From NCBI RefSeq assembly GCF_016725325.1, contig NZ_CP068083.1, positions 2,604,001 through 2,668,000 on the forward strand: a stretch of 64,000 nt of DNA. The letters run 5' to 3'. Below the pieces are notes generated by a model. That model saw only the letters and a program-made list of their open reading frames with translations, did no database searches and had not been told where the DNA came from. Of this stretch, positions 1-8,373 are shown one piece after another. Made by a program: the position numbers and the translations under genes. Each line of letters opens with the position of its first letter. Within the stretch, counting starts at the first letter, position 1. This DNA comes from Sphingobacterium spiritivorum. GTDB lineage: Bacteria > Bacteroidota > Bacteroidia > Sphingobacteriales > Sphingobacteriaceae.

Positions 1-501
1 GAAAGGAGGGAGCCGCAGATAATTTTTCAGTAATCCCGGAATAACGATCGTCATGCAGCAAAAGCCATTTCGGCATGTGGACCCGGATGAATGCATTCAT
101 CCGAAAGAACCAATACTGAAGAACGCTGTATTTATACCATATTCTGCTTTTCAGAATAGAGGCTTGGTATATAGAATCAGGGTTTTGAAATCCCGATACT
201 GCAAAAGAATAATGACCAAATACTACCTGGTTTGTATTATGACCAAAAACAGAGAAAATATTCATTTTTTGACGCTATATAAGATCAATAATCCGGTTAT
301 TACATATAATTTATAGAATATATAAAATTACATTATATTTTTTGTGTTTTATCCTTGTGCAAATTTTTTTTTGTTTAACATATCTAATTGTAAATCAGTT
401 GTTAATGTTGTTTTTTTCTTCTTCGGAATTAATGAATAAATCGATCGGAAGAGAATTAAATAAATTATGTTATCTTTAAGGAATCTGAAATTAAAAAAGT
501 T
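1..501. other. Intergenic region before floA, no supported gene
   Basis: No protein is supported here. An open frame at 53-316 has composition like its AT-rich surroundings and no domain or signal peptide. The stretch holds a perfect 20-bp palindrome (84-103), a small hairpin at about 140-156 (attctg/cagaat), and a very AT-rich 300-480 section that probably carries the floA promoter. A near match to the Bacteroidota -7 element, TATCTTTA, lies at 471-478, but no convincing -33 element was found. Confidence 0.5.
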
Positions 502-1488
502 ATGAATCCCGAAATTTCCTTAGTATTATTTATTATCGGAGGCATTGTTGCCTTTTTCCTGTTGCTGTATCTTTTGCCTGTCAATTTGTGGTTCACAGCG
601 CAACTATCTAATGTGAAGATTAGTTTGCTAAATCTTGTGTTAATGCGGCTTCGTAAAGTACCACCTTCTCTGGTTACAAACGCGATGATTACCTCAACTA
701 AGGCCGGTCTAAGAATTACCTCAAATGATATCGAAACCCATTATCTTGCGGGCGGCAATGTCAATAAAGTAATCAAGGCACTTATTTCAGCCGATAAAGC
801 GAATATTCCACTGGACTTTAAACTGGCTACTGCTATTGATCTGGCAGGACGTGATGTGTTCGATGCTGTGCAGTTGTCGGTGAACCCTCAGGTTATTAAT
901 ACTCCTCCTGTGGCTGCGGTTGCAAAAGATGGTATTCAATTAATCGCTAAAGCGCGTGTAACCGTTCGGGCTAATATTAATCAATTGGTCGGGGGTGCCG
1001 GAGAGGAAACTATTCTTGCACGTGTAGGTGAAGGAATTGTGACAACTATCGGTTCGTCTGCTAATCATAAAGAAGTTTTAGAAAATCCGGATCGTATTTC
1101 TAAAACAGTACTATCAAAAGGACTTGACTCCGGGACAGCGTTTGAGATCCTGTCTATTGATATTGCAGATATAGATATCGGCGATAACGTAGGGGCTAAG
1201 CTACAGACGGATCAGGCAGAGGCAGATCTTAAGGTTGCGAATGCAAGAGCTGAGGAAAGAAGAGCAATGGCCGTTGCAACAGAACAGGAAATGAAAGCGA
1301 AGGCTCAGGAAGCAAAAGCAAAGGTAATCGAAGCCGAATCTCAGGTTCCATTAGCTATGGCTGAAGCTTTTCGTAATGGAAATCTGGGTATAATGGATTA
1401 TTATAAAATGCAAAATATACAGGCAGATTCTGATATGCGATCGTCCATAGCCCGTCCGGGTTCTGGAGATAAAGGGAGCCAGAAATAG
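502..1488 (+). CDS. floA: Flotillin-like protein FloA
   Basis: A 328-residue membrane-anchored scaffold of the FloA (YqfA/UPF0365) family, which organises membrane microdomains. Residues about 6-28 form one hydrophobic segment. A prohibitin/SPFH-like region follows, and from about residue 235 there is an Ala/Glu/Lys-rich helical tail (runs such as [18 protein letters not shown]) expected to be a coiled coil. Length matches the bacterial FloA family. The start is ATG, preceded by AT-rich sequence without a Shine-Dalgarno motif, as is usual in this phylum. It is followed by a strong terminator and so is probably monocistronic. The family call is firm; the cellular role is known only from other species. 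Confidence 0.93.
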   Translation: MNPEISLVLFIIGGIVAFFLLLYLLPVNLWFTAQLSNVKISLLNLVLMRLRKVPPSLVTNAMITSTKAGLRITSNDIETHYLAGGNVNKVIKALISADKANIPLDFKLATAIDLAGRDVFDAVQLSVNPQVINTPPVAAVAKDGIQLIAKARVTVRANINQLVGGAGEETILARVGEGIVTTIGSSANHKEVLENPDRISKTVLSKGLDSGTAFEILSIDIADIDIGDNVGAKLQTDQAEADLKVANARAEERRAMAVATEQEMKAKAQEAKAKVIEAESQVPLAMAEAFRNGNLGIMDYYKMQNIQADSDMRSSIARPGSGDKGSQK

Positions 1489-1526
1489 GCTGACCGAATT
1501 GTAATAGAAATATTATAAAAATAATC

Positions 1527-1558
1527 AACCGATTGCTTAAACCGCAATCGGTTTTTTT
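1527..1558 (+). terminator. Rho-independent terminator of floA
   Basis: Perfect 10-bp stem (aaccgattgc / gcaatcggtt) with a 7-nt loop followed by a T run, 38 nt after the floA stop codon. Confidence 0.9.
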
Positions 1559-1726
1559 GTGCTTTCAGACCATTTGATGAAAGGGGAATTAGAGATGTTT
1601 CCTCTATATTTAGCTCAGATCTAATTATGTTTCTGAAATATACATGTAGCACAACTACCCAACTACCGATGAATAGAATTTAGATCCACCAACTCGCAGA
1701 TGACCATTAAAAATCAAATTGCATAT

Positions 1727-3019
1727 ATGAAAAAAATAATTCTGTTTCTATTCTTAGCACCTCTTTTGACATTTGCACAGCAGATTGTCGAAAAGGGTTC
1801 AACTAAATTTTTTCTACCGATAGCAGGTAATACATGGCAATATCCGTCTTTACCGGATGGTAAAGGTCTGATAACGGATGCTGGTATCCAATCCTGGAAT
1901 GACCCTGCAATATATTTTAAGACTTTCGTTCGCTTTGCTGAAAAGGGAAGTTTTGATTTGAGTGTAATCATTGATGCTGTAAACAAAGGAGGAGAATATG
2001 AGATCAGCATCGGACAACAGAAAAAGAAAATCACCGTAAAAAATACAGGCGGCATAGATCTGGGGCAATGGACTGTGAATGATTCAGGATATTATGCTCT
2101 GGTACTAAAAGCCCTAAGTCCTAAAACAAACTTTGCGGCCATTAAAGGTTATGAGATTTCAGGTAAGGAAGCTTTTATTGCTTCTGCAAATTTTGTTCCC
2201 AATAATGAGGGAAATTTCTTTTATTGGGGACGGAGAGGACCTTCTGTACACCTGGGTTACAATCAGCCGGAAGGTAATGTAGAGTACTATTATAACGAAG
2301 TGACTGTAGGCAAGGGAAATGATACGGAAGGATCATATTATATGGCCAATGGCTTTTCGGGAGGTTACTTTGGCATGCAGGTGAATAGTAAGACAGAACG
2401 GAGAATTCTCTTTTCCGTTTGGAGTCCTTTTACAACAGATGATCCCAAAGCTATTCCGGATGATCATAAAATAATTCTGAAAGCTAAAGGCGAAGGCGTC
2501 AATACAGGTGAATTCGGAAATGAGGGCTCGGGTGGGCAGAGTTTCCTGCGCTATAACTGGATTACAGGTAATACCTATAAATTCTTGTTAAGAGGACGCC
2601 CTGTTGCAAATGATTATACAGAATATACTGCCTGGTTCTATGCTCCCGAAAAGGGGAAATGGCAATTGATCGCGCAGTTTGAAAGACCTAAAACAAATTC
2701 ATATCTAAAAGGATTCCATTCTTTTCTGGAGAACTTCAACCCTAATCAGGGAATATATGAACGTGTCGTTAAATTTGATAATCAATGGGTACGCAATCAG
2801 CAGGGTAATTGGATAGAGTGTACAAAGGCAAAATTTACAGCAGATCAGACTGCCCGGAAGGGATATCGTCTTGACTATGCCGGCGGAGTAGCCGATGGAG
2901 CATTTTATCTGAGAAACTGTGGTTTTTTTAAGGATAAAACGGTGGTTGATTCCCGTTTTGAGCGTCCTTCAAAAGGCAAAGCTCCTCAGATTGATTTAGA
3001 CAAGTTGCCGCTGAAATAG
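1727..3019 (+). CDS. Secreted DUF3472 domain protein
   Basis: The open frame extends to 1700, but the ATG at 1727 begins a clean signal peptide (MKKIILFLFLAPLLTFAQ), so it is the better start and gives 430 residues. The mature protein resembles Bacteroidota exported proteins with an N-terminal DUF5077-like beta-sandwich followed by a DUF3472 region. Visible marks are aromatic- and Gly-rich stretches such as NFFYWGRRGPSVHLGY, and the Trp-rich ITGNTYKFLLRGRPV segment. These families occur beside carbohydrate-processing genes, but no enzymatic role is established and no catalytic motif is visible. It stands alone between two terminators. The domain name rests on recalled family appearance and needs a profile search. 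Confidence 0.75.
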   Translation: MKKIILFLFLAPLLTFAQQIVEKGSTKFFLPIAGNTWQYPSLPDGKGLITDAGIQSWNDPAIYFKTFVRFAEKGSFDLSVIIDAVNKGGEYEISIGQQKKKITVKNTGGIDLGQWTVNDSGYYALVLKALSPKTNFAAIKGYEISGKEAFIASANFVPNNEGNFFYWGRRGPSVHLGYNQPEGNVEYYYNEVTVGKGNDTEGSYYMANGFSGGYFGMQVNSKTERRILFSVWSPFTTDDPKAIPDDHKIILKAKGEGVNTGEFGNEGSGGQSFLRYNWITGNTYKFLLRGRPVANDYTEYTAWFYAPEKGKWQLIAQFERPKTNSYLKGFHSFLENFNPNQGIYERVVKFDNQWVRNQQGNWIECTKAKFTADQTARKGYRLDYAGGVADGAFYLRNCGFFKDKTVVDSRFERPSKGKAPQIDLDKLPLK

Positions 3020-3064
3020 GATCTGCATTCTAATGTAGTGAATTAATAAAGTAAGAATAACAAA

Positions 3065-3096
3065 GAGAGTCCGGAAATTATTCCGGACTCTTTTTG
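3065..3096 (+). terminator. Terminator after the DUF3472 gene
   Basis: 10-bp perfect stem (gagtccggaa / ttccggactc) with a 4-nt loop and a following T5 run, about 45 nt after the stop codon. Confidence 0.9.
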
Positions 3097-3888
3097 GTTG
3101 AAAATTCCAGTCCTTTAGTTTGTGTGAAAAAATCTTATGAGTATAAGATGTATTGATATCTACCTATGCAAGTGAGTAGTAACGACTAAAGTATTTCAAC
3201 AGTTAAGATTCGTACTGGTATGGTATTTCCTCTTAATTTTATGCTAACCCTCTTTACAAAAGAGAGGAATTTATAGCTGCTATAACATTCGATGTCATTT
3301 TAAATAGGATGAAATCGTTCTTTTAATTTACCGAATAGTAGTAAGGGTCTGGATGCTGGTTATTTGTTTTGTAAATTTTATATTAGAAAGTGAATGAATA
3401 TTTGTAAAAAATGCCCGATTCCCTGACTTATCAGAATATTTTTGGGTTTTGATTTTCTGTTTATATAGCAGGAAATCCGGGCAAAACACAACACACTTAA
3501 TTTAAATCTTTTTTTGCTGTTCGAACTATGTAAGTAATTTATTGTTATATGATCCGAAAATGGAGTTTATTATTTTACTCTAAATTACAGGCTTACAGAT
3601 TTTTCTGTTATTCGAAACAGGTGTTTTTTAACGGTAATAATACTTTGTTTAAACATATATCCGATGAGAAATTGAATCAATGAAGTGATTATTATTCTTA
3701 TGTAGTTAGAAATTATAGAGAGATATTTCTAATATATCATACTATAGTTTATCCTATTATTCTCTGCTGGCGCTCAATATAGCACACGCCACAGGCGTGC
3801 GCTAACTAAAGGCGCATAGCTTATTCTTTACTATAACTTCTTATTATTTAATACTATGCTAGCGCACGCGTTCCGCATGAAGGCTTAA
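3097..3888. other. 790-nt AT-rich gap with inverted repeats, no gene
   Basis: No protein-coding frame is supported. An imperfect inverted repeat pairs 3411-3425 with 3470-3484 (gcccgattccctg with caggaaatccgggc). On the minus strand it is followed by a T6 run, so it could end read-through transcripts from the fimbrial operon, although the loop is long. A separate GC-rich repeat element lies at 3769-3887. A block at about 3244-3272 (taaccctctttacaaaagag) recalls the pyrimidine/purine hairpins at 22.5 and 48.0 kb. Confidence 0.5.
3769..3887. repeat. REP-like palindromic element
   Basis: A GC-rich island in AT-rich DNA. It has a hairpin at 3783-3802 (gcacacgcc aca ggcgtgcgc, one mismatch). A second, longer-range inverted repeat pairs gcgtgcgcta at 3795-3804 exactly with tagcgcacgc at 3860-3869. 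The two foldings compete for the same bases. It ends at the stop codon of the last fimbrial gene. The form fits a REP/BIME-like dispersed palindrome, possibly protecting the 3' end of the operon mRNA. Only this copy was noticed in the window. Confidence 0.6.
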
Positions 3889-5724
3889 TTATAGCGGAGG
3901 AGCATTGCTTTTTGACATGACGCATCGGGCTATTTCGGAATTCCATACATAGCTGCTCTTAGGATAGTTTCCCGTTGAGTATACCCCGTTGGATCCTGTA
4001 CCACCTGAAAGATTACTCAAACCTAAATACAAGGCATAATTACCCTGATTACTGGCAGTAGATGATGATAAAAATGTGGTGGCCAAGTTTGTATTATTTA
4101 TTTTTGCCCCACCTTTACTTGCAAGCTGAGTATCAATATTCTCTCTTTCGGAAGGAGAAGCTGGAGGAACAAGCTGAATAAGCTCATTGTATGTTGGTAG
4201 CCGGTAGCCTGGGCCCAGTGCAGCACAGCTCTCCGCATATGGAGTACCGGGCTTCTGCGTCTGAGATGCATCCATATTTACATGTAGTCCGTATTCTACA
4301 TTAGCCCGTTTATGCCAGGGGACTTTTGTTCCTGACAGATTACTTCCACTAACCAGAAACGGTAGCCCTATATCTATCGGTGGAGGGCTTTGAATAATGG
4401 TGATGATCTTTTTGATCCGTCCGGCATTGACCGCAAGTTTTGCGACACGGACTCCCTGTGGATAGGTATAAGTTGGAATATTTAATGTAAAAACTGCCTT
4501 TTCTGGATTGTTTTGACGCGTAACCGTAACCCAATTCGGGATGTCAGTGAGTGTCATGGCAGCCAAATCATTGGTGCGGACCTCCAGCGATAATGTCTTG
4601 GCAGAACGCGCTATGGTAATGCTGTCCATGCTGACCTTCAGGTAATTCAAAGTAGAGTTGGTTTCAGGAACATAACCCTCCTTCCATTCGACAACGGTCG
4701 CATTTATATTCATGGACTTGCTGCTCCATGCTGTAGCCTGAGATCCGAAACCGTCACCGTGTACCTTGCTGATATCAATGGTGTAGCGATGGTTGCGCAG
4801 TATGGGAAATGGTTTGTCCTGTTCATCTGCCAGATCTATACGGTAATAGGTGGTAATAGCGCTACCCGCATATTTCCCGGCTATTACCAGTCCGGTCGCA
4901 GTGCTTTGCCCGATATACTGAGCTGCAGCAGCCTCAAAAAGAAAAATGCTGTTTGATAATTCAGTAGCTCCGGATACATAGTTTACTGCTGTCAATGCAG
5001 TAGTGCCCGTGACCAGACTAGGAGCCGTTACGCTACGGCTAGCAGCATCGTAGTTGGCAGGCAGTGGTACTACACGACCCTTGTTGGGCATATTGTATAC
5101 ATACACCCGTTCCATCACAAAATCAGGAGCACTCACAGTGACATCTATAGCGGCCAGACTGCGTAGCATGCTGACATTAAAACCGGAAGTATTGTTGCTG
5201 ATACCATTTATGACCGTACTTTCGCCCCACATGGACAATGGGGTAAAGTTGGTTGATGAGTTGGCATTCCAGCCAGCGGTAATGGTATAATTGATACTGC
5301 TCAGCAGGCTTTCCTTTTCGGTATTTGTCGTTGCTTTTTCGGGGATAGCCTGCAATTGTGCAGCGGCATTGGCAATAAGTACAAAGCGGTATTTGTCTTC
5401 ACTTTTGAGCAGATCGACATGAAAGTTGACTTCGCCGGCTGTTGGACTGGGACTCAGTAATACCCCTTTTTTGCGATAGGCATAGTACTCTTTGCCGTCA
5501 TCAGCCACTTTAAAAGCCAGTATATCCAGCGTATGGATAGTGTTTTGATCGACTTCACTGATAGCGTAGGTACCCGCCTTATCGCTTTGCTGCGGTAGCA
5601 ACAGACGTAGTGTGACCTGCTGTTCGTCTGCTTTGTTGATTTCTTCCGGGCTGTTAATCTTCTTGCAGGCAGAAAGTGTTGTGATAAACAATATGCAGAT
5701 GATTAAAAAAAATCTTTGTTTCAT
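3889..5724 (-). CDS. Large fimbrillin-family lipoprotein, possible tip adhesin
   Basis: A 611-residue lipoprotein: the signal peptide ends in the lipobox LSAC with Cys20. Residues about 35-340 look like a fimbrillin fold of the Mfa/DUF4906 type, with the typical TLDILAFKV strand near 50 and LRNHRYTIDISKVHGDGFG near 310. A BACON-like Ig segment follows at about 360-450. The C-terminal portion (about 455-600) contains GPGYRLPTYNELIQL, a pattern seen in DUF1566/FISUMP-like extracellular domains, suggesting ligand binding. It is the last gene of the fimbrial run (major subunit, anchor, two accessory subunits), where tip or adhesin subunits usually lie. The tip role is inferred from position and size. 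A hairpin precedes it at 5789-5836. Confidence 0.72.
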   Translation of the reverse strand: MKQRFFLIICILFITTLSACKKINSPEEINKADEQQVTLRLLLPQQSDKAGTYAISEVDQNTIHTLDILAFKVADDGKEYYAYRKKGVLLSPSPTAGEVNFHVDLLKSEDKYRFVLIANAAAQLQAIPEKATTNTEKESLLSSINYTITAGWNANSSTNFTPLSMWGESTVINGISNNTSGFNVSMLRSLAAIDVTVSAPDFVMERVYVYNMPNKGRVVPLPANYDAASRSVTAPSLVTGTTALTAVNYVSGATELSNSIFLFEAAAAQYIGQSTATGLVIAGKYAGSAITTYYRIDLADEQDKPFPILRNHRYTIDISKVHGDGFGSQATAWSSKSMNINATVVEWKEGYVPETNSTLNYLKVSMDSITIARSAKTLSLEVRTNDLAAMTLTDIPNWVTVTRQNNPEKAVFTLNIPTYTYPQGVRVAKLAVNAGRIKKIITIIQSPPPIDIGLPFLVSGSNLSGTKVPWHKRANVEYGLHVNMDASQTQKPGTPYAESCAALGPGYRLPTYNELIQLVPPASPSERENIDTQLASKGGAKINNTNLATTFLSSSTASNQGNYALYLGLSNLSGGTGSNGVYSTGNYPKSSYVWNSEIARCVMSKSNAPPL

Positions 5725-5788
5725 GCTGTTTTAATATTTTTAAGCTAACAACTAATTTGATAGTTAGCATCAGATCTTAAATTCAAAG

Positions 5789-5836
5789 TATCAATCCGTT
5801 TGATATAGTCTACAAAACCAATCAAACGGATTGATA
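5789..5836 (-). other. 16-bp inverted repeat between two fimbrillin genes
   Basis: Perfect 16-bp arms (tatcaatccgtttgat at 5789-5804 and atcaaacggattgata at 5821-5836) around a 16-nt loop, 8 nt past the stop codon of the upstream gene. No T run follows on the minus strand, so it is not a classic terminator. Flanking atagtc (5805-5810) and gactat (5838-5843) could pair in an alternative fold. It may stabilise or segment the fimbrial mRNA. Confidence 0.7.
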
Positions 5837-5844
5837 GGACTATG

Positions 5845-7227
5845 TCAGGGTATATCTGGTAAGGGATTAGTTCCATACCCCTGATAGACTTTTATTTTAG
5901 CTCTTATTTTCCCTGCGATAATGGTGACTGTTCCGTATCGTGGTATTGGATTACCTTCATTAATAAGAACACTTATATTTGCGTTATCTGTACCGATATT
6001 AGGAGTCACTAAAATCCAGGGTTGATCACTTGTCCATTGCCAGCCTCCCGGGACATTCGTTTTTATTTTGTAAGGCTGACCCGTAGCAGAATGTGTGTAA
6101 GTAATAAGATCTGTTTGCAGCCCCAGATAGTAATGTTCATCAAAGTATATAATGGGCAGTTCATTCTCATTTATTGTCAACAGGGAAACCTTCATATTGG
6201 AAGGTTTGGCAGCCAGAGCCAATTCCTTCGTGGCATATCCTTCTCCGTCAACTCCCATGATATTGAAAGTATATTTATGGTTGCGTAACACGGAAGCAGA
6301 GCTCTGCCAACCATCCAAAAACTCGACCTTGTAATAGGTTTCTGTGCTGCTGCCACCATACCTACCTCCTATGATGAGACAGAGTGATTTGGGTGAACCT
6401 GGGGTCCAAGTAATTGGAGCATTCTCAAATAAATAGATCTGCTGTTCGGAGCTTAGTGCTTCTGTAGTATATACCCATGGAGTGCTGCTGATAGGGAATG
6501 AAGTATACATTGATGGATTGGTTACATATGTTCCTAGACCAACGAAATTCTCAGCGAAGGGCACTATTTTGCCAGTGATGCGGGTGTTGTACACACTGAT
6601 ACTGGTCATGGTAAAATCAGTAGTCAATTCGGGTCTTACCTTTACATCTACCCTGGCCAAACTTCGGAGAAGGGGTGCGTACAATGACGGAACTTTATCG
6701 CTAATAATTATATCGTTAGTTTCGCCCCACATGGGAAAGAGATCATAGTCTTTGCTGGAAGTAGTATTCCACGGAGTAGGTTTATTGATCAAAAGCTTAT
6801 CTGTTACTGCTGCTTTGCTCTCATTTATTCCATAACTGATCCCATCTACAATTGCTTTTGCATTGGCAATGACCACAACACGATAGCGGTTCGTCGCATG
6901 TGTCTGTAGTGATACCTGAAATTGAACAGTATTAGCCGTTAGCTGTTTGATATTCCTTCCCCGTACTCTGTAGGCATAGGTCTCACTGGATCCATTAACC
7001 AAAAATACAAGTACATCAATGGTACGGATCTTATTCTCTTCATTTTCGGTGATGGCATACGTGCTGATATTCTGTGACATGCCGGGCAGCGCTACAGTAA
7101 ATGTTATGTCCTTGGTGTTGTTTGTTCCGGTTGTTGTATCATCAGTGATGGTTTTTTCCTTGCTACAGGAAAGCAGTGTAATCATGGAGATACACATCAG
7201 CAATATCGGTAGTCGTATTTTTTCCAT
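5845..7227 (-). CDS. Fimbrillin-family lipoprotein
   Basis: A 460-residue lipoprotein with lipobox LLSC (Cys21). It is paralogous to the N-terminal two thirds of the next gene downstream (3889-5724). Both have the N-terminal TIDVLVFLV-type strand, a conserved FPMWGE/SMWGE motif, RSLARVDV/RSLAAIDV, and a late VLRNHKYTFNIMGVDGEG block. This pattern is typical of Mfa-like/DUF4906 fimbrial accessory subunits of Bacteroidota. The last 90 residues form another beta-rich BACON-like segment, and it lacks the extra C-terminal domain of its paralogue. It is probably co-transcribed from the major-subunit gene and works as an accessory shaft or tip subunit at the cell surface. The exact subunit role is inference. 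Confidence 0.72.
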   Translation of the reverse strand: MEKIRLPILLMCISMITLLSCSKEKTITDDTTTGTNNTKDITFTVALPGMSQNISTYAITENEENKIRTIDVLVFLVNGSSETYAYRVRGRNIKQLTANTVQFQVSLQTHATNRYRVVVIANAKAIVDGISYGINESKAAVTDKLLINKPTPWNTTSSKDYDLFPMWGETNDIIISDKVPSLYAPLLRSLARVDVKVRPELTTDFTMTSISVYNTRITGKIVPFAENFVGLGTYVTNPSMYTSFPISSTPWVYTTEALSSEQQIYLFENAPITWTPGSPKSLCLIIGGRYGGSSTETYYKVEFLDGWQSSASVLRNHKYTFNIMGVDGEGYATKELALAAKPSNMKVSLLTINENELPIIYFDEHYYLGLQTDLITYTHSATGQPYKIKTNVPGGWQWTSDQPWILVTPNIGTDNANISVLINEGNPIPRYGTVTIIAGKIRAKIKVYQGYGTNPLPDIP

Positions 7228-7327
7228 CTTTTTGTATTATTGATCGCCGTTTATAGCAACTGGCTTTTATGGTGACACAGCTTTTTAAGCTTATTACGCA
7301 ATTTTTGCTGTGGGTTATTTTCTGATT

Positions 7328-8260
7328 TTATATAGAACCTTCAGATTCGATAAGTTTCCATCCGTTAATCAGAATGGTAATACTTGCCTCTGTAGGGAAT
7401 TTGCGAACAATCTGCAGATTAATAGCGGGTTCACAGTTAAGGTTGAGCTGGGGAAGTTTTTCCATCAGTTCCTTTACACTTGCACTGAATACATCGGTTC
7501 CTGTGTCCATATCCCTGATCGTAATTTTCGGGTTACGGTCTTCGAGTCTCCAAAGCAATCCCGTTTTGCCGGTATATGTTGCTGTCGTGGGATCTTCCTC
7601 AAGATCAGTCATCGTATAATGATCATCAGTGCTGAGCAGTTCAGCACTTTCAAACTGGCTCACTGCAGCATTATGACTTATTCTGACCTGATATCGCTTT
7701 TGAATATCATATTTTTCTACAGAGACATAAAGTGGTTTGGTTATGTTTCGCAGATCAATTCGTTGTGCCGGTGTATATGTTGCGGTTTCAGAATTCACAT
7801 TTTTTAATACGCCATGGAATAATACCTGATCAGACATGACTTTTAGACCGTTTTTGAGTGTGAATGAAGGTACTGTCAGTTCGTCAATACGTGTTTCTCC
7901 TTTTACAAGTAGTCTGTCTTCAAATTGTCCCTGTACAGTTCCTGCCCATGCGATGAGTGTATGATTTCCTTCTGGAAGCGTTACCCTGAGGGTTTGTTCC
8001 GGAGAGAATGTAATATTTTTTTCTGTAAATCTATCCACAAAATAGCCTTTTTCGTCAAATGCGTAAACAACAATACTTGCAGTACCCGTATATACGACTT
8101 TGTCCGGACAGCTCCCTGCTTTGTCTGTAAAGCTCAGCATTATATCAAAGGTGTATTGTGACAAATCATCTTTTATACAGCTGTTTATGGTGACCATCAG
8201 CATGGTTACTATCAGAAGCTGTATGTAAATGTGCTGTAGATATCGTTTCATCATTTCCAT
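7328..8260 (-). CDS. FimB/Mfa2-type fimbrial anchor lipoprotein
   Basis: A 310-residue lipoprotein (lipobox INSC, Cys28). The sequence IKDDLSQYTFDIMLSFTDKAG right after the lipid site, then SIVVYAFDEKGYFVDRF, LPEGNHTLIAWAG and a C-terminal IVRKFPTEASITILINGWKL strand match the FimB/Mfa2 family. That family anchors fimbriae to the outer membrane and controls their length in Porphyromonas. It sits directly downstream of the major subunit gene, the usual order. Three Met codons (8260, 8254, 8251) are possible starts and the choice does not change the mature protein. A hairpin just upstream (8320-8359) may lower its expression relative to the major subunit. Confidence 0.82.
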   Translation of the reverse strand: MEMMKRYLQHIYIQLLIVTMLMVTINSCIKDDLSQYTFDIMLSFTDKAGSCPDKVVYTGTASIVVYAFDEKGYFVDRFTEKNITFSPEQTLRVTLPEGNHTLIAWAGTVQGQFEDRLLVKGETRIDELTVPSFTLKNGLKVMSDQVLFHGVLKNVNSETATYTPAQRIDLRNITKPLYVSVEKYDIQKRYQVRISHNAAVSQFESAELLSTDDHYTMTDLEEDPTTATYTGKTGLLWRLEDRNPKITIRDMDTGTDVFSASVKELMEKLPQLNLNCEPAINLQIVRKFPTEASITILINGWKLIESEGSI

Positions 8261-8319
8261 CTGTGTATCATGCTGTTATTTCGTCCGTTTGTTTTTTTGT
8301 TATTCTATAAGATTAGATT

Positions 8320-8359
8320 AAAAAGGAGGAAGTGAGTTTGTTCTTTCTCCCTCCTTTTT
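8320..8359 (-). terminator. Probable partial terminator after the major fimbrial subunit
   Basis: Inverted arms aaaaaggagg (8320-8329) and cctccttttt (8350-8359), with a T5 run on the minus strand. It lies 15 nt past the major-subunit stop codon and before the anchor gene. Partial termination here would give more major subunit than anchor, the usual need in pilus operons. The long loop makes strength uncertain. Confidence 0.6.
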
Positions 8360-8373
8360 TCTACAATTGTTCT

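Noticed and set aside
53..316. 87-codon open frame at the left edge
   Set aside because: No domain, signal peptide or codon pattern; overlaps a palindrome and AT-rich filler.
7310..7807. 165-codon plus-strand frame across the fimbrial anchor gene
   Set aside because: It is antisense to a well-supported gene and has no signal or domain.
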